A stretch of DNA of 64,000 nucleotides from Gluconobacter sp. P1C6_b (GTDB lineage Bacteria > Pseudomonadota > Alphaproteobacteria > Acetobacterales > Acetobacteraceae), in the NCBI RefSeq assembly GCF_018811945.1, contig NZ_JACRVU010000007.1:70198-134197 (forward strand), written 5' to 3'. The position numbers and the translations under genes are program-made. This document shows positions 16,838 to 27,247 of the stretch, piece after piece; the stretch's first letter is position 1, and each line of letters begins with the position of its first letter. Under the pieces are notes generated by a model. That model did not search any database. It worked only from the letters and a program-made list of their open reading frames with translations, and was not told the DNA's origin.

Positions 16838-17587
16838 TCATTCGTGACGGAGCGTCACCACCAGCACGTCCCGATAGGCCGGCTGTGACGGATCGACGGG
16901 CTGGACGGCCGTGACGCCATGATAGACGCGGTGGTCGTCCACGATGGCGGCATCCAGCGGGTTGGTCAGCGTGAAAGAACCGAGCGGTTCCTTGCGCATG
17001 CCGTGGATCGTGGTAACGCCCTGTTCGACGTTGTGGCGGGCGACCATCAGCACGAGAACCCAGTCCACGCCATCGCGATGCAGGCCTTCGGGCGTGGGGC
17101 GCCCTTCATTGTCCGGTCGCGCTTCGATGCGGAACTGGTGGACCTCCACATGCCAGACCGGCGGCTTTTCCGTCGGTGGCGTCAGGGCATCCGCGATCCG
17201 GCTGATCGTGTGGATGGCGGCTGTCATGGCGGGATGGGTGGCGATGGCGTCCGTTACGGCCGGAAACCAGCGTTCGACCCCGCCATTCAGCAGATTGTAG
17301 TCCCGGCTCTGATAGTGGGGCTGGTGCTTCTTGCGGGTGATGATGTCGCCCGAGACGGCGAAAGTCGCATAACGGCGGCGACGGTAACGGCCACCATCCG
17401 CCATGTAGCGGTCAAGACCCAGATGGTTCCAACTCTCGGCGAAACCCTGCCAGTCCTTTAGGCCTTCATGCTCCAGAAGAGGACGCGTAACGTCGGCCTG
17501 CAGGAAGGAAAACCCTTTTTCCAGCAGCGTATCTTCGATGCCGGTCAGAACCCTGTCAAAGGGCGGAGGGAGATCGGTTGGATTCAT
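16838..17587 (-). CDS. 2-oxoglutarate/Fe(II) dioxygenase, IDO-like (2OG-Fe_Oxy_2 family)
   Basis: 249 residues. The iron ligands are visible as H170 and D172 in PEGLHRDGVDWV and H223 in DDHRVYHGVT; the downstream region should hold the 2-oxoglutarate-binding Arg. The EGLH-x-DG motif and overall length match the PF10014-type family that includes the L-isoleucine 4-hydroxylase IDO and BsmA. These enzymes hydroxylate free L-amino acids or act on related small molecules. The substrate here cannot be told from sequence. The gene follows ndh on the same strand after an 80-base gap that holds a 9-bp hairpin (17603-17632), so it may have its own regulation. Confidence 0.82.
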   Translation of the reverse strand: MNPTDLPPPFDRVLTGIEDTLLEKGFSFLQADVTRPLLEHEGLKDWQGFAESWNHLGLDRYMADGGRYRRRRYATFAVSGDIITRKKHQPHYQSRDYNLLNGGVERWFPAVTDAIATHPAMTAAIHTISRIADALTPPTEKPPVWHVEVHQFRIEARPDNEGRPTPEGLHRDGVDWVLVLMVARHNVEQGVTTIHGMRKEPLGSFTLTNPLDAAIVDDHRVYHGVTAVQPVDPSQPAYRDVLVVTLRHE

Positions 17588-17602
17588 GAGTTCTTGGACC
17601 CG

Positions 17603-17632
17603 GGGACGCAGGGTTGGATGATGCTGCGTCCC
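17603..17632 (-). promoter_or_regulatory. Perfect 9-bp inverted repeat in the dioxygenase leader
   Basis: GGGACGCAG and CTGCGTCCC face each other across a 12-base loop, ending 16 bases before the dioxygenase ATG and 35 bases after the ndh stop. There is no T tract in either direction, so it is more likely an operator, mRNA stabiliser or weak attenuator than an intrinsic terminator. Confidence 0.45.
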
Positions 17633-17667
17633 ACATTCCCTCTTTGACGGGCTTCTGAAAAGGGATT

Positions 17668-18897
17668 TCAGGCGCCCAGATCAGGTTTAACCGGCGAAAG
17701 ATGTTCGCGGACCGTGCTACAGGCCGTGGGAGCCACGCCAAGGATGCCTGCGAGGTGCTGACGGTAAAGCCCTTCATGGATCAGACGTGCGGCCAGACCC
17801 GACAGCAGACCGCCACCGAAGCTGCGCTTGGCGTCCAGCATGCCCCAGCCGTTATAGTCACCCAGAGCCACGACAGCGCCGCGGTCGTTATAGGCGAACG
17901 GGGCAGGGGTCTTGCCCGCGATGATGTCCGGCAGGGCGCGGCCGAGATACTGGCCTTCCTGGCGTGCGGCCTGCGCCGTCGGCGCGATCGGAGCTGCGTC
18001 GATGCGGGAGCAGTCGCCAATCGCGAAAACGGCCGGGTCCTGCGTGGTCTGAAGCGTGGTGGTCACGCCGAGTTGACCCGAGCGCCCGCGTTCCAGACCT
18101 TCGAGAAGGTTCGTGGCATCCGAGGCGCGCACGCCGGCGGCCCAGACGCGGAGGCTGGCGGGGATGTGCTCGCCGGATTTGAGGCTGAAACCGGTCTCGT
18201 CCGCGCCGACTACCATGGCTTCGGTCCGCACGGAGATGCCGAGCTTTTCGAGCTGCTGCGTGGCAGCGGAAGACACGGCTTCGGGGAAGGCCGGGAGGAT
18301 ACGCGGGCCGGTTTCGATCAGGACGGCGTTCAGCAGGGATTTGCGAACGGCTGGTCCCAGACCGCGGGCGTCATCGATGGACTTGCACAGTTCGGCAATC
18401 AGCTGGACGCCGGTTGCGCCACCACCCACGATGCCGACCGAGAGCTTCTCGCCAGCGGCACGGGCTTTCTGCACGGCTTCGCGGAAGGTGGCGAAGAGTG
18501 CGTCAGCGTCGTTCAGGCTGTCGATGAACATGCAGTGATCGACGATGCCCGGAATGCCGAAATCGTTCGCGCGCGAGCCGAGAGCGACCACCAGATAATC
18601 GTAAGGCAGTGTCGCGCCGGTATCGAGCGAGACGGTCTTGTTCTCGCGATTGACGGCGACAGGGCTGCCCTGGACGAAGGCGAAGCCGAACTTTGCGGCC
18701 GTGTCGCGGAAGGGGATGCAATTCCCCTGATGCTGCATGGTGCCCGCAGCGAATTCGTGCAGAGCCGGCTTCCAGTAATGGACGGGGCTGCGGTCAACGA
18801 GTGTCAGGGAGATGTTCTGGCGACGGCCCAGCGCTGCAGCGGCTTCAAGCCCCCCAACGCCACCGCCAAGAACAAGCACGCGAGCTCCAGCAGACAT
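17668..18897 (-). CDS. ndh: Type II NADH dehydrogenase (NDH-2)
   Basis: 409 residues. The single-subunit flavoenzyme passes electrons from NADH to ubiquinone on the inner membrane without pumping protons. The FAD-binding GxGxxG is at the N-terminus (LGGGVGGLEAAAALG, about residues 10-24) and the NAD-binding Rossmann motif is VGIVGGGATGVQLIAEL near residue 155. AIGDCSRID, about residue 290, is the second FAD motif. The C-terminal region has the amphipathic membrane-contact segment rather than transmembrane helices. NDH-2 is well known in Gluconobacter as a main NADH-oxidising route. The family is broad and includes sulfide:quinone reductases, but the missing catalytic cysteines favour NDH-2. 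Confidence 0.87.
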   Translation of the reverse strand: MSAGARVLVLGGGVGGLEAAAALGRRQNISLTLVDRSPVHYWKPALHEFAAGTMQHQGNCIPFRDTAAKFGFAFVQGSPVAVNRENKTVSLDTGATLPYDYLVVALGSRANDFGIPGIVDHCMFIDSLNDADALFATFREAVQKARAAGEKLSVGIVGGGATGVQLIAELCKSIDDARGLGPAVRKSLLNAVLIETGPRILPAFPEAVSSAATQQLEKLGISVRTEAMVVGADETGFSLKSGEHIPASLRVWAAGVRASDATNLLEGLERGRSGQLGVTTTLQTTQDPAVFAIGDCSRIDAAPIAPTAQAARQEGQYLGRALPDIIAGKTPAPFAYNDRGAVVALGDYNGWGMLDAKRSFGGGLLSGLAARLIHEGLYRQHLAGILGVAPTACSTVREHLSPVKPDLGA

Positions 18898-18995
18898 GGA
18901 TTTTTCCTCATATCAAGTGCGAAACGGCACCCGGATTTTGCTAACGGCAGAGGCGGGGACGCACAAGCCCCGCTCTCGCTGACGTGTTGGGATGG

Positions 18996-20231
18996 TCAGC
19001 TGCGGTAGGAGCCGTTGATGTCTATGTAGCCATGCGTCAGATCGCAGGTCCAGACGCGGGCCTGTCCGTCGCCCAGGCCGAGATCGACGGCAATCTCGAT
19101 CTCCTGACCCTTCATGTGGGCGACGACCGGGGCTTCATCGTAATTCTCGACGACACCGCCATCTTTCGCGATCCACGTGCCGCCGATAGCGACGGAGAGA
19201 CGGTCGCGGTCTGCGGGTTCACCGCTTTTTCCGACCGCCATGACCACGCGTCCCCAGTTGGCGTCCTCGCCGGCAATGGCGGTTTTGACGAGCGGGGAGT
19301 TGGCGATGCACAGCGCGATGCGGTGGGCGGAGAGGTTGGAATCCGCTCCGGTGACGGCGATACGGACAAGCTTTGTCGCACCTTCGCCATCGCGGACCAC
19401 CATCAGCGCGAGCTCCAGCAGGAGATCATTCAGCGCAAGGGTAAACTCGGCGAGAGCGGGGTCGTTGACGTCATCGACTTCGGGATTGTCGGCCAGTCCG
19501 GTCGCGAAAATCATCAGCATGTCCGAAGTGGACGTGTCCGAATCGACGGTAATGGAATTGAAGCTCTGGGCGCAGCCGGAGGCCAGCAGGGACTGCAGCA
19601 CGTTCTGCGGCAGTCTGGCGTCCGTTGCGACATAGGCCAGCATCGTGGCCATGTCAGGGGCGACCATGCCCGATCCCTTGGCGATGCCCTGGATGCGGAC
19701 AGGAGTGCCGTTGATCTTCACATCGCGACGGGCGGCCTTGGGGAAGGTGTCCGTCGTCATGATGGCGCGCGCGGCATCGGCCCAGCCGTTTTCTTCCAGT
19801 CCCGCCCTGGCGGCAGGAAGCGCAGCGATGATGCGGTCCTGCGGCAGTTTTTCGCCGATCACGCCCGTGGAGGCGAGAAAGACGTCCTGCGGGGGGCAGT
19901 CGAGAAGCTGTGCGGTGGCGTCCGCGCAGTCTTCGCAGGCCTGGATTCCGGCGCGACCGGTAAAGACGTTCGCGTTGCCTGCATTGACGAGCAGGGCGCG
20001 GGCATAGGGGGTCGTCAGGGCCTCGCGGCACCACAGAACCGGGGCGCCCGGGCAGGCATTCTTCGTATAGACGCCCGCGGCGACCGTGCCGGGGACAAAT
20101 TCCGCGAGCATCAGGTCCGTGCGGCCCTGATAGCGGATGCCCGCGGCGACGGCGGAAAGCCGCACGCCCGCAATCGTTGCAAGGTCCGGAAGAGGACGAG
20201 CGAGCGGAGAGACGGGGAGCGGCTTTGCCAT
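18996..20231 (-). CDS. argJ: Bifunctional ornithine acetyltransferase/N-acetylglutamate synthase
   Basis: 411 residues. It transfers the acetyl group from N-acetylornithine to glutamate (and may use acetyl-CoA), closing the cyclic arginine pathway. The self-cleavage site is KGSGMVAPDMATML: cut between A195 and T196 to expose the nucleophilic Thr of the beta chain, an N-terminal-nucleophile hydrolase fold. NAGNAN (about 84-89) and STGVIGE (121-127) line the active site. I start at the ATG at 20231, giving MAKPLPVSPLA; the open frame upstream runs into the parvulin gene. It follows that gene with only 4 bases between, so both are probably co-transcribed. Confidence 0.95.
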   Translation of the reverse strand: MAKPLPVSPLARPLPDLATIAGVRLSAVAAGIRYQGRTDLMLAEFVPGTVAAGVYTKNACPGAPVLWCREALTTPYARALLVNAGNANVFTGRAGIQACEDCADATAQLLDCPPQDVFLASTGVIGEKLPQDRIIAALPAARAGLEENGWADAARAIMTTDTFPKAARRDVKINGTPVRIQGIAKGSGMVAPDMATMLAYVATDARLPQNVLQSLLASGCAQSFNSITVDSDTSTSDMLMIFATGLADNPEVDDVNDPALAEFTLALNDLLLELALMVVRDGEGATKLVRIAVTGADSNLSAHRIALCIANSPLVKTAIAGEDANWGRVVMAVGKSGEPADRDRLSVAIGGTWIAKDGGVVENYDEAPVVAHMKGQEIEIAVDLGLGDGQARVWTCDLTHGYIDINGSYRS

Positions 20232-20235
20232 GGAC

Positions 20236-21162
20236 TTACTTCTTTGCAGGTGCGGCAGCCGGAGCTGCATTCGGGATCGCCTTGCCCTGTGCGTCGTAGT
20301 GAACGACCTTCACCTGGGATTCAGCGGCCTGAACGATGTCACGCACCTTGTCGCGGATCAGCTCCTGACGGACCTGGTCGTGGACCTGGTCGAAGGTCGG
20401 GATCGGGGCCGTACGGGTCGCGAGGACCTGGATTACGTGCCAGCCGTACTGGGTGTGAACCGGGGTCTGGGAGATCGTGTTCGGCTTCATGGCGAAAGCA
20501 GCCGCGGAGAAAGCCGGCAGCATGTCTTCCTTCTTGAACCAGCCAAGATCGCCACCGTTCGCACCAGCGGAACCCTTGTCCTTGGAAAGCTGGGCAGCAA
20601 GCTTGCCGAAATCAGCACCCTTGCCGAGCTGGGCAATGATGTCCTTGGCCTGGGCTTCGCTGTCCACGAGGATGTGGCGGGCGTGGATCTCTTCTTCCGG
20701 CTTCTTGTTGGCGTAATGCGACTGGTAGAAGTCATGCATTGCGGAATCGGTGACCAGCGGGCCGACCTTCTCTTCGAGATAGGCGTTCTGCAGCGCATTC
20801 GCGGCAGCGGCATCCATGGCAGCTTTCACGTCCGGCTTGTGGTTCAGGCCTTCCTTTTCGGCAGCGAACTGCACGGCCTTCTGGTCAACGAGCTGGTTGA
20901 CGATCAGCGGGACCAGGACGGACGGCTGGATCTGGCGGGCCTGCGGCGGGAGGTTGCCCGCTGCGCGCTGCACGTCGCCCAGCGTGATCTTCGCACCATT
21001 GACGGTGGCGATCAGCATGTCGGGGTTGGGGGCAGCGGCCGGAGCGGCTGCTGGTGCTGCGGCGGCAGGGGCTGCTGCGGGAGCGGCGAAAGCCGTCGAT
21101 GCTGCGACCGACGTGCCGGCCAGAAGGGCGGCGAGAGCGAAAGTGGAGCGGGAAAGCCGCAT
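20236..21162 (-). CDS. Periplasmic peptidyl-prolyl isomerase, parvulin type
   Basis: 308 residues from the ATG at 21162. A signal peptide (MRLSRSTFALAALLAG, cut about AFA) is followed by an Ala/Pro-rich linker (AAPAAAP repeats, residues about 30-45), an N-terminal helical chaperone segment and a parvulin rotamase domain at about residues 160-255, with HARHILV, GADFGKLA and GGDLGWF as the standard landmarks. A Lys/Glu-rich tail and a second Ala/Pro stretch end the protein. It probably helps outer-membrane or secreted proteins fold, like PpiD, SurA or PrsA, and stands just ahead of argJ and divergent from secA, the translocase that delivers its clients. Confidence 0.9.
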   Translation of the reverse strand: MRLSRSTFALAALLAGTSVAASTAFAAPAAAPAAAAPAAAPAAAPNPDMLIATVNGAKITLGDVQRAAGNLPPQARQIQPSVLVPLIVNQLVDQKAVQFAAEKEGLNHKPDVKAAMDAAAANALQNAYLEEKVGPLVTDSAMHDFYQSHYANKKPEEEIHARHILVDSEAQAKDIIAQLGKGADFGKLAAQLSKDKGSAGANGGDLGWFKKEDMLPAFSAAAFAMKPNTISQTPVHTQYGWHVIQVLATRTAPIPTFDQVHDQVRQELIRDKVRDIVQAAESQVKVVHYDAQGKAIPNAAPAAAPAKK

Positions 21163-21497
21163 GTGGGGACTACCTCGGATGTAACCTGGAAAAGGATGGC
21201 CTGCACCATGACAAAGGCTGGTCCGCCCTGCAAGGGTGCGGTCCGTTACCATTCATTCACGCGCCCTTCACGCACGCTGCAGGCGGGTGTCGCGCGAGGT
21301 GCGGGGCCGGTCGGGGATGTGACACTGTGATGACAATGAGAACATTTCATCGGGGTTCCGGGCGGGCTCTCCATTGACCCTTTGCGGCCCGGGTCCTATC
21401 TCCAGCAGACGTGAAAATCCTGACGGCCCGGTGTGGCGGGTCTTTCCGATAGTGGAAAGAGCTGGCGCTTCGGGTCTTCGGCATCTCAAGGTTCAGC
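21163..21497. other. 335-base divergent intergenic region between the parvulin gene and secA
   Basis: No convincing gene on either strand. The right half holds a sigma-70-type promoter for secA (21374-21402). The left half should hold the parvulin/argJ promoter on the minus strand, but I cannot place it. There is a GC-rich stretch (21270-21320) with no clear stem. Confidence 0.6.
21374..21402 (+). promoter_or_regulatory. Putative sigma-70 promoter of secA
   Basis: TTGACC (21374-21379), a 17-base spacer and TATCTC (21397-21402) fit a housekeeping promoter and give a leader of about 90 bases before the secA ATG. The match to the -10 consensus is imperfect. Confidence 0.5.
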
Positions 21498-24263
21498 ATG
21501 TTCGCACGCCTCGCCCGCGCCCTTTTCGGTTCTGCCAACGATCGCACGCTCAAGGCGTATCAGCGCCGTGTGCCCGAGATCAATGCACTGGAGCCTGCGG
21601 TCCAGGCCCTGTCTGACGAGCAGCTCCGGCACAAGACGACCGAGTTCAAGGAGCGGCTGGAAAAGGGCGAAACCCTTGATGGTCTGCTGCCGGAAGCCTT
21701 TGCGGTCTGCCGCGAGGCGTCGCGTCGTGTTCTGGGCAAGCGTCACTTTGATGTGCAGCTGATCGGCGGCATGGTCCTCCATGCGGGACGTATTGCCGAG
21801 ATGCGGACTGGTGAGGGCAAGACCCTTGTTGCAACGCTGGCGGTCTATCTGAACGCGCTGAGCGGCAAGGGCGTGCATGTCGTTACGGTGAATGACTATC
21901 TGGCGCGGCGCGATGCGGAAGAAATGTCCATCCTCTACAGCTTCCTCGGGCTGACGACGGGTGTGATCGTGCCGAACCTGTCGGACGGGGAGCGCCGAGA
22001 GGCTTATGCCGCGGACATCACCTACGGCACGAACAACGAGTTCGGCTTCGACTATCTGCGCGACAACATGAAATATTCGCTCGCCGACATGGTGCAGCGT
22101 CCGTTCAACCACGCGATCGTGGATGAGGTGGACAGCATCCTGATCGACGAGGCGCGGACCCCGCTCATCATTTCCGGCCCTGCGGATGACAGCTCCGATC
22201 TGTACCGCTCTGTTGATGATGTGGTTGTGAAGCTGGTGCAGGAGCCTGACGTCTATGACAAGGACGAGAAGCTGCGGTCTGTCACGCTGACCGAGCACGG
22301 CTCGCACCGTGTCGAGGAACTTCTGGCCGAAGCCGGCGTGCTTCAGGAAGGCGGGCTGTACGACATCCATAATGTCGCGGTGGTCCATCATGTCCAGCAG
22401 TCCCTGCGGGCGCATACGCTGTTTACGCGGGATGTGGATTACATCGTGCGTGACGGCAAGGTCGTCATCATCGACGAGTTCACGGGCCGCATGATGGACG
22501 GGCGCCGGTATTCGGATGGCCTGCATCAGGCGCTGGAAGCCAAGGAGCATGTGGAGATCCAGCAGGAGAACCAGACGCTCGCCTCCATCACGTTCCAGAA
22601 CTATTTCCGTCTCTATCCGAAGCTGTCCGGCATGACCGGTACGGCCATGACCGAGGCTGACGAGTTCGCGGAGATCTATCACCTTGACGTGGTGGAAATC
22701 CCGACGAACCTGCCGGTGAAGCGGATCGATACGGATGACGAGGTCTATCTGACAGCGGCCGAGAAGTTCAGCGCCGTGGCCGATCTGATCAAGGAAATCC
22801 ACGAGACTGGCCAGCCCATCCTCGTGGGCACGACGTCGATCGAGAAGAGCGAATATCTCTCCCATATTCTGACGCAGCGCGGCATTCCGCATAATGTCCT
22901 GAATGCGCGTCAGCATGAGAAGGAAGCGATCATCGTGGCGCAGGCGGGGGCGCCGGGAGCCATCACGATCGCCACGAACATGGCGGGCCGCGGGACCGAT
23001 ATCAAGCTCGGCGGCAATATCGAGATGCTGGTCAAGGCCAGCACCGAAGGCGTCGATGACGAGGCGCAGCGTGAGTCCGTCGAGCAGAACATCCGCGCGA
23101 TCGTCGAAGAGCATCACGAGGAAGTTCACAAGGCGGGCGGTCTGTATGTGATCGGCACCGAGCGGCATGAAAGCCGCCGTGTGGACAACCAGCTGCGTGG
23201 CCGTTCGGGGCGTCAGGGTGATCCGGGCAATTCGCGCTTCTTCCTGTCGCTTGAAGACGATCTGATCCGCATTTTTGCCAGCGACCGCATGGGCGCGATG
23301 ATGCAGAAGATGGGGCTCAAGGAAGGTGAGGCGATCGTTCATCCCTGGCTGAACAAGGCTCTGGAAAAAGCGCAGAAACGGGTCGAGGCGCGCAACTTCG
23401 ACATGCGCAAGAACACGCTCAAATATGACGACGTCATGAATGACCAGCGCAAGGAGGTGTATGCCCAGCGCCGGGAATACATGGCGACGGACGACCTGTC
23501 GGGCGTGATCGCCGAGCTGCGCGAGCACACGATCGAGGATCTGGTGCATGCGCATATTCCCGAGAAGTCCTTTGCCGAGGCCTGGGATACGGAAGGGCTG
23601 ACGAAGGAAGTCTCCCGCATTCTGAACCTGGATCTGCCGATTGCGGACTGGGCGAAGGAAGACGGCATGGATTCCGAGGGCGTGATCGAGCGGATCGAAG
23701 CGGAAGCCGCGAAAGCGCAGGCAGCACGGACAGCCAATATGGGCCCCGAGCTGATGCGCCTGATCGAGAAGCAGGTCGTGCTGACGACGTTCGATGCGGT
23801 GTGGAAAGAGCATCTGCACGGGCTGGATCAGCTGCGTCAGGGCATTGGCCTGCGGGCTTATGGTCAGCGTGATCCGCTGAACGAGTACAAGCAGGAAGCC
23901 TTTCAGATGTTCACGGCAATGCTGGATGACATGCGCATCCGCGTGACGGAAACGATGTGCCGCATCCAGGCCGTGTCCGAGCCGCCGCCATTCCCGGTCA
24001 TCAACACCGAGACGTCCGGACCGTCCGAGGAGCCTGCGGGACTGTTTGCGCAGGGTACGACGGGGGGCGACATTCCGGCGCCGCAGCCGATGGCGGGTTT
24101 CCCGTCCGCTGCCCCGATGCCGCCGCGTCCGCAGCCTGTTCCGGCGGGTGCGGAGCCTGATGCGGCAACGCTTCAGCGCTGGTATGCGGAGACGCCGCGC
24201 AACGCCCTTTGCCCGTGCGGATCGGGTCTGAAGTTCAAACACTGTCATGGCAGGCTCGCCTGA
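21498..24263 (+). CDS. secA: Preprotein translocase ATPase SecA
   Basis: 921 residues, full length. SecA drives proteins through SecYEG into the periplasm. Walker A is MRTGEGKT (residues 101-108), [15 protein letters not shown] is the Walker B/DEAD region, and [21 protein letters not shown] and [10 protein letters not shown] belong to the second motor domain. A Pro-rich linker (about 830-890) leads to a C-terminal zinc finger, [14 protein letters not shown], used for SecB and lipid contact. It starts a long plus-strand run with yebC 34 bases downstream. No truncation or frameshift. Confidence 0.98.
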   Translation: MFARLARALFGSANDRTLKAYQRRVPEINALEPAVQALSDEQLRHKTTEFKERLEKGETLDGLLPEAFAVCREASRRVLGKRHFDVQLIGGMVLHAGRIAEMRTGEGKTLVATLAVYLNALSGKGVHVVTVNDYLARRDAEEMSILYSFLGLTTGVIVPNLSDGERREAYAADITYGTNNEFGFDYLRDNMKYSLADMVQRPFNHAIVDEVDSILIDEARTPLIISGPADDSSDLYRSVDDVVVKLVQEPDVYDKDEKLRSVTLTEHGSHRVEELLAEAGVLQEGGLYDIHNVAVVHHVQQSLRAHTLFTRDVDYIVRDGKVVIIDEFTGRMMDGRRYSDGLHQALEAKEHVEIQQENQTLASITFQNYFRLYPKLSGMTGTAMTEADEFAEIYHLDVVEIPTNLPVKRIDTDDEVYLTAAEKFSAVADLIKEIHETGQPILVGTTSIEKSEYLSHILTQRGIPHNVLNARQHEKEAIIVAQAGAPGAITIATNMAGRGTDIKLGGNIEMLVKASTEGVDDEAQRESVEQNIRAIVEEHHEEVHKAGGLYVIGTERHESRRVDNQLRGRSGRQGDPGNSRFFLSLEDDLIRIFASDRMGAMMQKMGLKEGEAIVHPWLNKALEKAQKRVEARNFDMRKNTLKYDDVMNDQRKEVYAQRREYMATDDLSGVIAELREHTIEDLVHAHIPEKSFAEAWDTEGLTKEVSRILNLDLPIADWAKEDGMDSEGVIERIEAEAAKAQAARTANMGPELMRLIEKQVVLTTFDAVWKEHLHGLDQLRQGIGLRAYGQRDPLNEYKQEAFQMFTAMLDDMRIRVTETMCRIQAVSEPPPFPVINTETSGPSEEPAGLFAQGTTGGDIPAPQPMAGFPSAAPMPPRPQPVPAGAEPDAATLQRWYAETPRNALCPCGSGLKFKHCHGRLA

Positions 24264-24297
24264 GCCTCTGACACGCAGATAGAGGAAGGAGCGACCG

Positions 24298-25047
24298 ATG
24301 GCCGGTCATTCACAGTTTAAAAACATTATGCACCGCAAGGGTGCGCAGGATGCCAAGCGCGCCAAGCAGTTTGCCAAGGTCCTGCGTGAAATCACGGTTG
24401 CGACGCGCTCCGGCCTGCCTGATCCGGCGTCCAACCCGCGTCTGCGTGCCGCGATTTCCATGGCGCGTGAAGTCAACATGCCCAAGGACAATGTCGAGCG
24501 CGCCATCAAGAAGGCGTCCGGCGCTGCGGGTGGCGACGACTATGTGGAAGTGCGCTACGAGGGCTACGGCCCCGCTGGTGTTGCGATCATCGTTGAAGGT
24601 CTGACGGACAATCGCAATCGGACGGCGGGTGAAGTCCGCGCTGCATTCTCCAAGCATGGCGGATCGCTGGGTGAGACGAACTCGGTGTCGTTCATGTTCC
24701 AGCGTCTGGGCGTGATCAGCTATCCGCTGGATGTGGCCTCCGAGGACGAGATGCTGGAAGCGGCGATCGAGGCCGGTGCGGACAATGCAGAGACGACCGA
24801 GGAAGGCCATGAAGTGACCTGCGCGATGGAGAACTTCTTCGCCGTGCGTGACGCGCTTGAAACCCGTTTCGGAGAGCCGCAGTCGGCCAAGCTCGACTGG
24901 CGTCCGGAAAACAGTGTGACGCTGGACGAGGACAAGGCGCGTTCGGTCATGAAGCTGATCGACGTGCTGGAAGACAGCGACGATATTCAGGCCGTCTATG
25001 CGAACTTCGACATTCCCGACGACGTGGCTGAGGCGCTGGCTGCTTGA
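24298..25047 (+). CDS. yebC: YebC/PmpR family (TACO1-like) protein
   Basis: 249 residues. [25 protein letters not shown] is the conserved N-terminus of this family, followed by the [14 protein letters not shown] and [13 protein letters not shown] motifs. Members have been described as transcriptional regulators and, in mitochondria (TACO1), as translation factors; the role in this species is not known. It sits immediately before ruvC, the standard arrangement in proteobacteria, with the stop TGA overlapping the ruvC TTG. Confidence 0.96.
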   Translation: MAGHSQFKNIMHRKGAQDAKRAKQFAKVLREITVATRSGLPDPASNPRLRAAISMAREVNMPKDNVERAIKKASGAAGGDDYVEVRYEGYGPAGVAIIVEGLTDNRNRTAGEVRAAFSKHGGSLGETNSVSFMFQRLGVISYPLDVASEDEMLEAAIEAGADNAETTEEGHEVTCAMENFFAVRDALETRFGEPQSAKLDWRPENSVTLDEDKARSVMKLIDVLEDSDDIQAVYANFDIPDDVAEALAA

Positions 25048-25550
25048 TCCGCCTGATGGGCATTGACCCCGGCCTGCGTTTCATGGGCTGGGGCATCATC
25101 GACGTGAACGGCAATCACCTGAAGCATGTGGCCTCGGGTGTGATCGGGACTGATGGGTCCGAATCCGTGCCGCTGCGTCTTTGTGAACTGCATGGCGCGC
25201 TGAAAAAGCTGATCCGTGAATATGCGCCGGCCGAGGCGGCTGTTGAGGAGACTTACGTTAACCGCAACGGCTCCTCGACGCTCAAGCTCGGCTATGCGCG
25301 TGGGGTGGCTCTGCTGACGCCCGCCTATGAAGGGCTGCCGGTTGCGGAATACGGGGCGATGACGGTCAAGAAGTCCGTGGTCGGGACCGGGTCTGCGACC
25401 AAGGAGCAGGTGACGATGATGGTGAAGCGGCTTCTGCCGGGGGCGGAGATCCGCAAGGCCGACGCCTCCGATGCGCTGGCCGTTGCGATCTGTCATGCCC
25501 ATCATCGTGCGAGTGCGGCGCATGTCGTGGCCGGGAAGCGCATGGCATGA
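25044..25550 (+). CDS. ruvC: Holliday junction resolvase RuvC
   Basis: 168 residues. RuvC cuts Holliday junctions during recombination repair. The acidic active site starts with GIDPGL (Asp at residue 7), then EETYVNRN (Glu about 68) and [14 protein letters not shown] with two Asp near residues 141-145. Translation starts at TTG 25044, overlapping the yebC stop; this gives [11 protein letters not shown], the usual N-terminus. An ATG at 25056 would remove four family residues. The gene overlaps the ruvA ATG at its stop. Confidence 0.95.
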   Translation: MIRLMGIDPGLRFMGWGIIDVNGNHLKHVASGVIGTDGSESVPLRLCELHGALKKLIREYAPAEAAVEETYVNRNGSSTLKLGYARGVALLTPAYEGLPVAEYGAMTVKKSVVGTGSATKEQVTMMVKRLLPGAEIRKADASDALAVAICHAHHRASAAHVVAGKRMA

Positions 25551-26149
25551 TCGGGCAGTTGACGGGACTTGTCGGGCAGATCGAGGGCGAGCGCTGCATC
25601 GTGGACGTCAATGGTGTGGGGTATGTGGTTTCGGCCTCGACCCGCACGCTGGCAGCCCTGCCGCAGCCGCCGTCCGTGGCGCGCGTGCTGATCGAGACGA
25701 TCGTGCGCGAGGATGCGATTCAGCTTTTCGGTTTTGCGACGACGGATGAGCGGGACTGGTTCCGTCTGCTGACGACCGTGCAGGGCGTGGGCGCGAAAGT
25801 GGCGCTGGCGATCCTGTCGGCGAACAGTCCGGGCGAGCTTCTACTGGCCATCAATGCCGGGGACAAGGGCTCGCTGACCCGTGCAGCCGGTGTCGGGCCG
25901 CGTCTGGCGGACCGGATCCTGAGTGAGCTGCGCAACAAGGTCGCCAAGATGCCGGGCGGGGGCGGGACCGTATCTGCACCGGGGATCGTTTCGGGGCCGA
26001 GTGTCGAGAATGATGCGCTGCTGGCGCTGGCGGGGCTCGGATTCCGCCGGGCCGAGGCTTGGCCTGTGCTGAGCAAGGTGCTGGCCGAGAACGAGAATGC
26101 GACGCTTGATCTGGCAATCCGGCTGAGCCTGAAGGATCTCGCGCGATGA
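25547..26149 (+). CDS. ruvA: Holliday junction branch migration protein RuvA
   Basis: 200 residues. RuvA binds four-way junctions as a tetramer and loads RuvB. It has an N-terminal OB-fold ([14 protein letters not shown]), two helix-hairpin-helix elements ([15 protein letters not shown] and [20 protein letters not shown]), a flexible Gly-rich linker (PGGGG, about residues 142-148) and the small C-terminal domain III ([13 protein letters not shown]) that contacts RuvB. The start overlaps ruvC and the stop overlaps ruvB. Confidence 0.97.
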   Translation: MIGQLTGLVGQIEGERCIVDVNGVGYVVSASTRTLAALPQPPSVARVLIETIVREDAIQLFGFATTDERDWFRLLTTVQGVGAKVALAILSANSPGELLLAINAGDKGSLTRAAGVGPRLADRILSELRNKVAKMPGGGGTVSAPGIVSGPSVENDALLALAGLGFRRAEAWPVLSKVLAENENATLDLAIRLSLKDLAR

Positions 26150-27195
26150 GCGACGACTACCGCGAAACCGATCCAGCCCGTCAGCCCGAGGATATGGGCG
26201 AGGGCAGTCTGCGGCCTGAAACGCTTGCGGATTTTACGGGCCAGAAGGCCAGCCGCGAAAATCTGGCGATTTTTATCGAGGCGGCGCGGGCTCGGAATGA
26301 AGCGCTGGATCATGTTCTGCTGCATGGACCTCCGGGTCTGGGCAAGACGACGCTGGCGCAGATCGTGGCGCGGGAACTGGGTGTGGGGTTTCGGGCAACA
26401 TCCGGGCCGGTCATTCAGCGTGCGGGCGATCTGGCGGCAATTCTGACGAATCTCCAGCCGCGTGACGTGCTGTTCATTGACGAAATCCACCGTCTCCAGC
26501 CGGCGATTGAGGAAGTTCTCTATCCGGCGATGGAGGATTTCCAGCTCGATCTGATTATCGGCGAGGGGCCGGCTGCGCGGTCCGTGCGGATTGATCTGGC
26601 GCCGTTTACACTCGTGGCCGCGACGACGCGGGCCGGTCTTCTGGCGACGCCTTTGCGGGACCGGTTCGGAATTCCGCTGCGGCTGGTGTTCTATACGCCG
26701 GAAGAACTCCGGGCGATCGTCTCGCGCGGGGCTCTGAAGCTCGGGATGCGCCTGACGGATGACGGGGCGGAAGAGATCGCCCGACGCTCCCGTGGAACGC
26801 CGCGTATTGCGGGGCGTCTGTTGCGCCGGGTGCGGGATTTTGCTCTTGTCTCGAAGCATGCGGTCGTGGACCGGGCGCTGGCGGATGCGGCTCTGGGACG
26901 GCTTGAGGTTGACGAGCGCGGGCTGGATGCGATGGACCGGCGCTATCTCAAGCGGATTGCCGAACATCATCATGGCGGTCCGGTCGGTGTGGAAACGCTG
27001 GCGGCGGGGCTTGCCGAAGCGCGCGATACGCTGGAAGACGTGATCGAGCCCTACCTGATCCAGGAAGGGCTGGTTCTGAGGACGGCCCGCGGGCGGATGC
27101 TGGGTGAAGCGGGATGGCGTCATCTCGGCCTGACGCCGCCGGCGAGCCAGGTGGACCTGCTTTCCTCGCTGGAGCAGGACGATTCCGCGCCCTGA
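26146..27195 (+). CDS. ruvB: Holliday junction branch migration helicase RuvB
   Basis: 349 residues. This AAA+ motor pumps DNA through the RuvA-junction complex. Walker A is GPPGLGKTT (residues 61-69), Walker B is LFIDEIHRL, sensor 1 is LVAATTRAG, and the Arg finger region is [17 protein letters not shown]. The C-terminal winged helix contains [12 protein letters not shown] and ends with RGRMLG. Translation is coupled to ruvA by ATGA. The segment yebC-ruvCAB-ybgC-tolQRAB is one continuous unit. Confidence 0.97.
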   Translation: MSDDYRETDPARQPEDMGEGSLRPETLADFTGQKASRENLAIFIEAARARNEALDHVLLHGPPGLGKTTLAQIVARELGVGFRATSGPVIQRAGDLAAILTNLQPRDVLFIDEIHRLQPAIEEVLYPAMEDFQLDLIIGEGPAARSVRIDLAPFTLVAATTRAGLLATPLRDRFGIPLRLVFYTPEELRAIVSRGALKLGMRLTDDGAEEIARRSRGTPRIAGRLLRRVRDFALVSKHAVVDRALADAALGRLEVDERGLDAMDRRYLKRIAEHHHGGPVGVETLAAGLAEARDTLEDVIEPYLIQEGLVLRTARGRMLGEAGWRHLGLTPPASQVDLLSSLEQDDSAP

Positions 27196-27247
27196 AAAGC
27201 CCTGAACATGGTTCGGGGTGCGGGCGCACCATGACTGGAGAAACAGT

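Noticed and set aside
18945-18980. GCGGGG/CCCCGC hairpin between argJ and ndh
   Set aside because: GC-rich chance stem with no T tract on either strand; not listed as a terminator.
21486-24248. 920-codon open frame antisense to secA
   Set aside because: Mirror of the secA coding sequence; no motif, unnatural composition, and secA is full length.
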